This document shows, in pieces, positions 1 through 6,233 of a stretch of 64,000 nucleotides of DNA. This DNA is from Cellulomonas carbonis. GTDB taxonomy: Bacteria > Actinomycetota > Actinomycetes > Actinomycetales > Cellulomonadaceae. Within the stretch, counting starts at the first letter, position 1. Each line of letters begins with the position of its first letter. The DNA lies in NCBI RefSeq assembly GCF_014636275.1, contig NZ_BMEB01000003.1, positions 62,001-126,000 of the forward strand, given 5' to 3'. Below the pieces are notes generated by a model. That model had not been told where the DNA came from, made no database searches, and saw only the letters and a list, made by a program, of their open reading frames with translations. A program made the position numbers and the translations under genes.

Positions 1-2
1 CG

Positions 3-593
3 TCGACCCTGCTGCCGGTGCCGTTCGTGGCGTACCTCGTCGCCGTGGGTGACCCGCTGTCGTGGCTCGTGCTCGCGTTCTCGCTCTTCGCGGTCGTCGC
101 CTACTCCGCGCCGCGGCTCCGGTTCAAGGAGCGGCCGGTGCTGGACTCGATGACGTCGAGCACGCACTTCGTCTCGCCCGCGCTGTACGGGCTCGTGCTC
201 GCCGGGAACGGGATCGGCGCGGGCGCGTGGTGGGTGCTCGCCGGGTTCTTCCTGTGGGGCATGGCGAGCCAGGCGTTCGGCGCGGTGCAGGACGTCGTCG
301 CCGACCGCGCCGCGGGCATCGGGTCGGTCGCGACGGTGCTCGGTGCGCGGCCGACGGTGTGGTTCGCGTTCGCGGCGTACGCCGTCGGGGGCCTGCTCAT
401 GCTCGCGGTCCCGTGGCCCGGGCCGCTCGCGGCGCTGCTCGTGCTGCCGTACCTGGCGATCGTCTGGCAGTTCCGCGGGATCACCGACGAGACGGCCGAA
501 ACGGCGAACCGCGGCTGGCGGCAGTTCCTCGGCGCCAACTACGTCGTCGGGTTCCTCGTGACGATGCTGCTGATCTGGGCCGTGCTGCGCTGA
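3..593 (+). CDS. UbiA-family prenyltransferase, C-terminal part (probable lycopene elongase)
   Basis: The reading frame is open from the window edge, so the N-terminal half, including the first Asp-rich prenyl-diphosphate site, lies outside. What remains is about 196 residues with several hydrophobic helices and a QDVVADRAAGI stretch (near nt 288-320) that matches the second Asp-rich motif of UbiA enzymes. Established knowledge: in actinobacteria, UbiA proteins of this kind add C5 units to lycopene in C50 carotenoid synthesis, or act on quinones. The lycopene-elongase assignment is inference, since the neighbouring crt genes would be upstream and are not visible. The enzyme is an integral membrane protein. 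It ends in AVLR followed by TGA. Confidence 0.75.
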   Translation, partial: STLLPVPFVAYLVAVGDPLSWLVLAFSLFAVVAYSAPRLRFKERPVLDSMTSSTHFVSPALYGLVLAGNGIGAGAWWVLAGFFLWGMASQAFGAVQDVVADRAAGIGSVATVLGARPTVWFAFAAYAVGGLLMLAVPWPGPLAALLVLPYLAIVWQFRGITDETAETANRGWRQFLGANYVVGFLVTMLLIWAVLR

Positions 594-629
594 GGAACGT
601 CGACGTCACGTAGGCGCCGCGCCGCGGTC

Positions 630-1322
630 TCAGGCGACGCAGACGACGCCCGTGTTCCCGTCCTGGTCCGCGATCACGGTGAGCGACGGCGACTCGCTGT
701 CGTCGACGACGGTCCCGCCCGCGGCGACGGCAGCGGCGATGCGCCCCTCGGCGACCTCTGCCGGGACGTAGACCTCGACGTGGAACCGCTGACGTGCGGT
801 CGCGGCGTCGTCGTCGGCGGCGTCGCCGAACCAGAGGTTCGGCACCCGCCCGGTGGCGTCCCGGACCTCGTCGCTGGGGGACCCGCGGCCCTGCGAGGCG
901 GGGTCGCCCGTGAGCAGCGCCGCCCACACGGGAGCGATCGTCGAGGAGCTGGTCGTGTCCAGGCCGAGCTCGACGACGCTGACCGAGGACGGGTCCGCGG
1001 TGAGCCCGTGCTCGGCGGCGACCTCGGTGATGCGTCGGGCCACGTCGACGTCCTTCTGGGTGACCCACTCGACGACGTGCTCGGTGGTCTGGTCCTCGCG
1101 GTAGACCGCGTCGGGGCTCACGAGCTTGAGGTCGACGTGGTTCCGACCGATCGACACGGTCGGGTGGTGGCCGAGCGCGTCGCCCGCCTCGCCGATCGCG
1201 GCGACGAATCGAGCGGCGGCACCGAAGTCGTCGACGAGGTACCGGGCGTGCAGGCCCTGGGCGAGCTTGCGCCAGTCGGTGAGCTCGGCTGAGGCGATCG
1301 CCGAGCCGCTGAGCATGTCCAT
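630..1322 (-). CDS. 4a-hydroxytetrahydrobiopterin dehydratase-like / VOC fusion protein
   Basis: A 230-residue two-domain protein. Residues about 10-105 look like pterin-4a-carbinolamine dehydratase (a GHHPTVSIGRNHVDL stretch carrying the His-rich PCD signature). Residues about 110-230 look like a glyoxalase/VOC fold (VVELGLDTT, FHVEVYVPAEVA, VIADQDGNTG). The start ATG at 1322 has a GGGGG-type ribosome site just upstream. Actinobacteria have annotated proteins of this fused type, but their substrate is unknown; a role in pterin recycling is not shown because no aromatic amino-acid hydroxylase is nearby. It converges on the prenyltransferase gene with about 36 bp between the stop codons. Confidence 0.75.
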   Translation of the reverse strand: MDMLSGSAIASAELTDWRKLAQGLHARYLVDDFGAAARFVAAIGEAGDALGHHPTVSIGRNHVDLKLVSPDAVYREDQTTEHVVEWVTQKDVDVARRITEVAAEHGLTADPSSVSVVELGLDTTSSSTIAPVWAALLTGDPASQGRGSPSDEVRDATGRVPNLWFGDAADDDAATARQRFHVEVYVPAEVAEGRIAAAVAAGGTVVDDSESPSLTVIADQDGNTGVVCVA

Positions 1323-1454
1323 GGTGGCCCCCTGCTGGTCATGTGCTCGTGCGTTCCTGACGGTAGGGCGGGCGCGACCCGGCGTCCAGGCCCTCGCGGC
1401 TCGGCGGATCCGCCGTCTCCCGTCGCGACGGACCGCGATCCACCGGCCCGCCTC

Positions 1455-2387
1455 CTACAGGTCCCGCCGCCCGAACGACACCGCGGCGAGCGCCCAGATC
1501 ATCGCGACCCACACCGCCGCCCAGACCAGGTAGGTCCACGTCAGCGGCGCTGCGCCGAGGAACGGGAAGGCCGCGGCCTCCTCGCCCCCGAGCCGCAGGA
1601 ACGCCGACGGGTCCTGGAACGCGTGCATCGCGCCGCGCCACAGCCCGTCGGTCGGCAGGAGCATCCGGGAGATCGGCCCGACGCGCGCGACGGCGTCGTT
1701 GCCGAGCGACTCGCCGATCCCGGCGACGACGCCCGCGATCCACGTCGCGCCGAACAGGCCGACCGCGACGACGCCCGACGCCATCGGCGACACGAGCGTC
1801 GACAGCAGCAGCGCGAGCGTGAGCAGCGCGACCGTCTGCGCGGCGAGCAACGCGAGCGCGACGGCGGGCCGGGGCGGCCAGTAGCCGACCGTCGCCTGCA
1901 CGACGAGGCACTGGGCGAGCCCGGCGACGACGACGAACCCGGACCCGAACCCGACGAGCCCGAGCCACTTGCCGAGCAGGAACGCCCACCGCCGGACCGG
2001 TCGGGCCAGCACGGAGAGCGCGATCCCGGACTCGGTCTCACCCGCGAGCGTCGGTCCCGCGAGGAACGCCGTCCCGAGCGCGGCGATGAGGCTGAACCCG
2101 AACATCACCAGGTTCAGCATGATCGACGCGGTCAGTCGTGCCTCGCCGCTGGTCAGGGTGTCCGGGCCGGCCTCGGCCGCGAGCCGCGAGAAGCCCCACG
2201 CGCTGAGCGCGAGCAGGACGACGGTCAGCGCGGCGAGCGCGAGCAGGACGCGGCGCCGGGACGCCTCGCGGAGCGTGAGGGCGGCGATCGTCCCGACCGT
2301 GCGGAGGGGGTTCGGGGTGCGCGAGCCGAGGTCCGGGCTGACCCCGTCGCCCGCGACGCCGCCCGTCGTCGTGCCCAGCGCGTTCAT
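1455..2387 (-). CDS. ABC-2 type transporter permease
   Basis: A 310-residue polytopic membrane protein with about six hydrophobic segments (for example around LLALAALTVVLLALSAWGF and LMFGFSLIAALGTAFLAG equivalents). It starts at ATG 2387, which overlaps the stop of the ATPase gene as ATGA, so the two are translationally coupled. The N-terminal TLREASRRR segment followed by a hydrophobic helix is typical of ABC-2 (NatB/YhgE-like) permeases. With the ATPase it would form an exporter; the substrate cannot be read from sequence. The much longer open frame upstream runs through the ATPase gene and is not the real start. Confidence 0.85.
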   Translation of the reverse strand: MNALGTTTGGVAGDGVSPDLGSRTPNPLRTVGTIAALTLREASRRRVLLALAALTVVLLALSAWGFSRLAAEAGPDTLTSGEARLTASIMLNLVMFGFSLIAALGTAFLAGPTLAGETESGIALSVLARPVRRWAFLLGKWLGLVGFGSGFVVVAGLAQCLVVQATVGYWPPRPAVALALLAAQTVALLTLALLLSTLVSPMASGVVAVGLFGATWIAGVVAGIGESLGNDAVARVGPISRMLLPTDGLWRGAMHAFQDPSAFLRLGGEEAAAFPFLGAAPLTWTYLVWAAVWVAMIWALAAVSFGRRDL

Positions 2388-3493
2388 GCGTCGCCTCCGT
2401 GGCCGGACCGGAGGATGCCGAGCAGGCGGTCCTCGAGCGTGATGCGCCCCGGCTCGACCGCGTGAACCCGTGCGCCGAGACGCACGAGGTCGCGGACGAG
2501 GTCGGGGACGGGGTCGGTGAGCGGGACCGCGGCGTCGTCGGCCGGGTCCGTGAGCGGGACCGCGGCGTCGTCGGCGGGGAGCGAGAGCGTGTACCAGCCG
2601 TCGGCCTCTCGGACGGAGCCCGTCGCCGCGAGCCGCGCGGCGACGTCGGCCGTGACCCCGCTCAGCCGCAGCCGCACCTCGCGCTGGCCGAGCAGCTCCG
2701 CGAGCGAGCCCGACGCAGCGACCCGCCCGCCGTCGAGGATGACGACGCGGTCGCACACGCGCTCGACCTCACCGATGAGGTGCGAGTTGAGCAGGACCGC
2801 GACGCCGTGCGCCCTCAGGTCGAGCACGATGTCGCGGACGTCCGCGCGGCCGAGCGGGTCCAGCGCGCTGGTCGGCTCGTCGAGGACCACCAGCTGCGGG
2901 CGCACGACGAGCGCGACGGCGAGCCCGAGGCGCTGCTGCATGCCCTTCGAGAACCCGCCCACGCGGTCGTCCGCCCGCCCGGCGAGCCCCACGAGCGCGA
3001 GCCGGTCGAGCCGCTCGCGCTCGGCGACGTCGACCTGTGCGAGCCGCACGTGGAACGCCATGACCTCGGCCGCCGTGAGCCACGGCTGGTAGCGGAACAG
3101 CTCGGGCAGGTAGCCCACCCGGGCGCGGGCCGCCGGGTCGGTCGTCGGTCGGCCGAGCAGCATGGACTCGCCGCCGTCGGGCCGGACGAGCCCCAGCAGC
3201 ATCTTGATCACCGTCGTCTTGCCCGCGCCGTTGGGTCCCAGCAGGCCGACGACCTCGCCGCGGCCCACCTCGAACGACACGTCCTGCACCGCGGGCCGCC
3301 GGCCGAACGACTTGCGTAGCCCCGAGCACCAGATCGCGGGCGACGGCGGGAGGGCCGCCACGAGCTCGGCCGCCGTCCGCCGCGCGGCGGGTGCGTCGTC
3401 GGGCGATGTGCCCGGGGGAGGCGTCGCCGGCTGCGGCACCGCGCTCTGCGGCCCCGCGCTCTGCGGCCCCGCGCTCTGCGGTGCCGCGCTCAC
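2384..3493 (-). CDS. ABC transporter ATP-binding protein
   Basis: A 369-residue cytoplasmic ATPase. Walker A is GPNGAGKTT, the signature motif is FSKGMQQRLGLA, Walker B is LVVLDEPTSALDPLG and the switch His is in NSHLIGEVERV. The first 55 residues are a Pro/Ala/Gln-rich tail built on a short repeat (PQSAG), and the C-terminal third holds an exact 11-residue tandem duplication (ADDAAVPLTDP twice, nt about 2515-2580). It starts at GTG 3493, overlapping the upstream stop by 4 bp (GTGA), and overlaps the permease gene in the same way. It is the motor of the exporter encoded by this operon. Confidence 0.9.
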   Translation of the reverse strand: MSAAPQSAGPQSAGPQSAVPQPATPPPGTSPDDAPAARRTAAELVAALPPSPAIWCSGLRKSFGRRPAVQDVSFEVGRGEVVGLLGPNGAGKTTVIKMLLGLVRPDGGESMLLGRPTTDPAARARVGYLPELFRYQPWLTAAEVMAFHVRLAQVDVAERERLDRLALVGLAGRADDRVGGFSKGMQQRLGLAVALVVRPQLVVLDEPTSALDPLGRADVRDIVLDLRAHGVAVLLNSHLIGEVERVCDRVVILDGGRVAASGSLAELLGQREVRLRLSGVTADVAARLAATGSVREADGWYTLSLPADDAAVPLTDPADDAAVPLTDPVPDLVRDLVRLGARVHAVEPGRITLEDRLLGILRSGHGGDA

Positions 3494-4728
3494 CCGAGGT
3501 CCCGCGCGACAGCGAGGACCTCGTCCGCGTCGAGCGGGCCGCCGACGACGGTGACCACGCCGTCGTCGACCCAGACGACCGCCGCGACCGTGCGGTCCCG
3601 GGACTCGAGGAGGGTCGCCGGTGCTCCGTCGACGTCGGTCGCGGACGTCACGACCTCGTCGGCCGGCACCGGGATCGGCAGCGTCGAGCCGTCCGCGGCG
3701 AACGTGCGCAGCTGGGCGGCGACGTCGTCGGGCAGGCCCGGCAGGGAGAGCAGGTAGTCGCGCGCGACCTCGAGCGCGACGCCGTCCGACGACGCCGTGG
3801 GCGCCACCGCGCGCGCGACGACGAGCGTCGGCGTGCCGTCGTCGGCCCACACCTGCGCCCACCCGGGGCCCGCGACGAGCTCGACTCGGCTGCCGTCGAG
3901 CCCCGGCGGAGGGGGCGGCAGCGTCACGTCGTCGTCGGTGGCGGCGCGGGTCGCACGGGCGGCGTGGTCGGCCGAGAAGGTGAACGTCGCGCGCACCTCG
4001 CCGACGGTGCGGTGGTCGGGCTCGCCCTGGACGCCGCGCGGGAGGTCGGTCACCGTCGGGACGGCCAGCCCGGTCCGGTCGGCGGCGGCGGACGCGTCGG
4101 TGGCGTCGCGCACGTCCGGCTCGGTGACCTCGAGGTCGCCGTACGCGCTCAGGTCCGGCAGCGCGACCAGGTCCTCGGGGGTGACGCTGAGCGGCGCGAC
4201 CTGCTCGGTCCGGAACATCGGCACCCACCCGTTCGCGGCGGCGGTGCCCGCTCCGGCGAGGACGCCCGCGACGGCGACGACGGCGAACGCGGGACGGCGG
4301 AGGAGGGCGGCCGGTCGGCGGCGCGCGGTGCGGTGCGGTCGTGCGGCGGTCGAGGTGGCGGGGCCGATCGGGCGGGAGGCGGCGGCGTCCGGCGTGCGGA
4401 TGACGGGTCCGGCGTCGGACGGGTGGGCAGCGGTGGCAGGCGCCGTGGGGGTGGGGAACCCGGCGGCGGGTGGCTGGGTGGCGTCGGACGCGACGGTGGG
4501 CGATCCGGCGGCGGGCGGCCGGGTGGCGTCGGACGTGACGGTGGGGGATCCGGCGGCGGAGGCGCGGATCGCGGGACCGGCGCCACGTGTCCCGCTGACC
4601 GGCGCCCGCACGGCGGCGAGCGCGTCCAGGCACGCATCGCAGGACGCGACGTGCGCACGCCGCTCGTCGGGGACGGCCGCGGGCTCGTCGACGAGGCGGC
4701 GCAGCTCCTCGGGATCGGCGTGACGCAT
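3490..4728 (-). CDS. Zinc-finger anti-sigma-like transmembrane protein
   Basis: A 412-residue protein starting at ATG 4728 behind an AGGAG site. The N-terminus carries the anti-sigma zinc-finger pattern His-x3-Cys-x2-Cys (RRAHVASCDACLDAL, residues about 25-40). A long Ala/Pro/Thr-rich linker follows (repeats of the type AAGSPTVTSDATRP), then one membrane helix (FAVVAVAGVLAGAGTAAA, about residue 165-185) and an extracytoplasmic domain of about 220 residues. This is the ZAS anti-sigma layout, but no sigma gene lies beside it; instead it is first in an operon with the ABC exporter. It may sense envelope state and hold an unlinked ECF sigma factor, or may regulate the transporter directly; both ideas are inference. 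Confidence 0.7.
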   Translation of the reverse strand: MRHADPEELRRLVDEPAAVPDERRAHVASCDACLDALAAVRAPVSGTRGAGPAIRASAAGSPTVTSDATRPPAAGSPTVASDATQPPAAGFPTPTAPATAAHPSDAGPVIRTPDAAASRPIGPATSTAARPHRTARRRPAALLRRPAFAVVAVAGVLAGAGTAAANGWVPMFRTEQVAPLSVTPEDLVALPDLSAYGDLEVTEPDVRDATDASAAADRTGLAVPTVTDLPRGVQGEPDHRTVGEVRATFTFSADHAARATRAATDDDVTLPPPPPGLDGSRVELVAGPGWAQVWADDGTPTLVVARAVAPTASSDGVALEVARDYLLSLPGLPDDVAAQLRTFAADGSTLPIPVPADEVVTSATDVDGAPATLLESRDRTVAAVVWVDDGVVTVVGGPLDADEVLAVARDLG

Positions 4729-4825
4729 GGGGGCTCCTGTGACTCGGTGCGATGGGCGGCGGCCCCGGTCGGGACCGAGCCGCCCGTGGTGCCCGGCGCA
4801 TCGGCGGAGCACCTCGTGCCCATCG

Positions 4826-4854
4826 AGTCTCACTCGCTCTCTATCGAAAGTCAA
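4826..4854 (-). promoter_or_regulatory. Candidate promoter of the anti-sigma-like/ABC operon
   Basis: On the minus strand there is TTGACT (4849-4854) as a -35 box, exactly 17 bp, then GAGACT (4826-4831) as a -10 box. Transcription would run into the gene starting at 4728 with a leader of about 90 nt. The -35 match is strong (5/6); the -10 is weak. Confidence 0.5.
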
Positions 4855-4892
4855 TAGATCGCCGGACCCAGGTGCGGCGCGGCCCCCGCTGT

Positions 4893-5052
4893 GTGAAGGG
4901 TTCGGTCCGCGTGGCGCCCCGAACCCTTCACCTAGCCGGCGCGGCCGCCAGTCGACGCTCTGCGGAGTCCGTCGGTCGAGTTCCGGTCGACGGGCTCCGC
5001 ACGAGCGGGCCGACGAGCAGGGGCCCGGGCAGTCGACCGACCGCCCGGGCCC
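4893..5052. other. Cluster of three stem-loops downstream of nrdB
   Basis: Three inverted repeats follow one another between nrdB and the divergently placed promoter of the next operon. The first has perfect 13-bp arms at 4893-4905 and 4919-4931 (GTGAAGGGTTCGG and its complement). The second has 12/13 matching arms at 4962-4974 and 4988-5000. The third has perfect 10-bp arms at 5021-5030 and 5043-5052 (GGGCCCGGGC). None is followed by a T-run, as is usual in GC-rich actinobacteria. The third, nearest to nrdB, is the most natural nrdAB terminator; the others may be back-up terminators or RNA-processing elements. Otherwise the 4729-5164 gap holds a promoter and a tandem repeat and no gene. Confidence 0.6.
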
Positions 5053-5080
5053 GCGCCTCCGCGCCTCCGCGCGCCGCGGC

Positions 5081-5149
5081 CCCGCGCCTCCGAGGTTCCG
5101 CGCCCCGCCTCCCGCGCCTCCGAGGTTCCGCGCCCCGCCTCCCGCGCCT
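5081..5149. repeat. 30-bp tandem duplication plus partial third copy
   Basis: Positions 5081-5110 and 5111-5140 are identical 30-bp units (beginning CCCGCGCCTCCGAGGTTCCG), and the first nine bases of a third unit follow at 5141. It lies 15 bp beyond the nrdB stop codon and is probably a recent slippage product. Confidence 0.85.
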
Positions 5150-5164
5150 TCGCGGGCCCGCCTG

Positions 5165-6175
5165 TCAGCGGGCCGTCGACGCGCTCGCGTTGACCTCGTA
5201 GCTCGTGTTGGTCGCCTCGAAGAAGTTGACCAGCTGGAGCGTGTCGTTCGCCGCGGCCATCCACTTGGCCGGGTTGCTCACCCGGTAATGCGGCTCGAAG
5301 CCGAGCTCCTCCAGGCGCCGGTCGGCGAGGTACCTGACGTACTGGTTCACGTAGTCGGCGTTGAGGCCGAGGATCCCGTGCGGCAGCAGGTCGTGGTTGT
5401 ACGCCTCCTCCATCGCGACCGCGTCGAGGACCATCTGCCGGATCTCGTCGGCGAACTCGGGCGTCTGCAGGTCCTCGTTCTCCTCGAGCACCGTGAGGAT
5501 GAGGTTGATCCCGAACTTCAGGTGCAGGGACTCGTCCCGGACGATCCAGTCGATGAGCGACCCGAAGTTCCGCAGCAGGTTCCGCTGCCGGAAGCTCAGC
5601 GCGACCATGAACCCGGAGTAGAACCAGATCCCCTCGAGGATGATGTTGTACGCGACGAGGTTCCGGACGAAGTCGCGCTTCCCCTCGGTGGTCGTGATGT
5701 CGAGCGTCTGCTCCGTCATCCGCCGGATGTAGTGGACCTCGAACTCCTCCTTCGCGGCCATCGACGGCACGGTCACGTGCGAGTCGTACGCCTCGGCGCG
5801 GTCGATCGGGAACGTCTCGAGGACGTACTCGAACGACATGCAGTGGTTGGCCTCCTCCCACATCTGCTTCGCGAGGTACAGGTGCGCCTCGGGAGCGTTG
5901 ATGTACGGGTAGACGCCGAACGCGAGCGCCTTGTTGACGAGCAGCTCGTTCGGGTTGAAGTACGACATCAGGAACGTGACGGCGTGCTTCTCCTCGTCCG
6001 TCATGCGCGAGAAGTCGGCGAGGTCCTCACCGAGCTGGATCTCGTTCGGGAACCACGTGTTCGCGACGGCCTGGTCGTACAGGTCCATCGCCCACTGGTA
6101 GCGGACGGGCTTGAGGAGCAGTCCCTCGGAGATGCCGGTGCCGAGGATCGACGTGCGTGCGGTCGTGCTGGTCAT
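5165..6175 (-). CDS. nrdB: Ribonucleoside-diphosphate reductase beta subunit, class Ic-like
   Basis: A 336-residue R2 protein that builds the metal cofactor used to start radical chemistry in NrdA. The ligand pattern is visible: Glu77, Glu108, His111, Glu181, Glu215 and His218. Two positions are unusual for class Ia. The first ligand is Glu77 (FNPNELLVNK), where E. coli has Asp84. The residue seven after Glu108 is Phe115 (EEANHCMSFEYVL), where E. coli has the radical Tyr122. Glu at the first ligand plus Phe at the radical site is the arrangement of the Chlamydia trachomatis class Ic protein, which uses a Mn/Fe cofactor instead of a tyrosyl radical; that this enzyme does the same is inference. 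It lies 58 bp after nrdA in one transcript. Confidence 0.93.
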   Translation of the reverse strand: MTSTTARTSILGTGISEGLLLKPVRYQWAMDLYDQAVANTWFPNEIQLGEDLADFSRMTDEEKHAVTFLMSYFNPNELLVNKALAFGVYPYINAPEAHLYLAKQMWEEANHCMSFEYVLETFPIDRAEAYDSHVTVPSMAAKEEFEVHYIRRMTEQTLDITTTEGKRDFVRNLVAYNIILEGIWFYSGFMVALSFRQRNLLRNFGSLIDWIVRDESLHLKFGINLILTVLEENEDLQTPEFADEIRQMVLDAVAMEEAYNHDLLPHGILGLNADYVNQYVRYLADRRLEELGFEPHYRVSNPAKWMAAANDTLQLVNFFEATNTSYEVNASASTAR

Positions 6176-6233
6176 GGCTGGTCCTCCTGCGTCGTGGGGA
6201 GAGTGGTCGGGCGGGGTGCGGTCGCGCGTGCCG

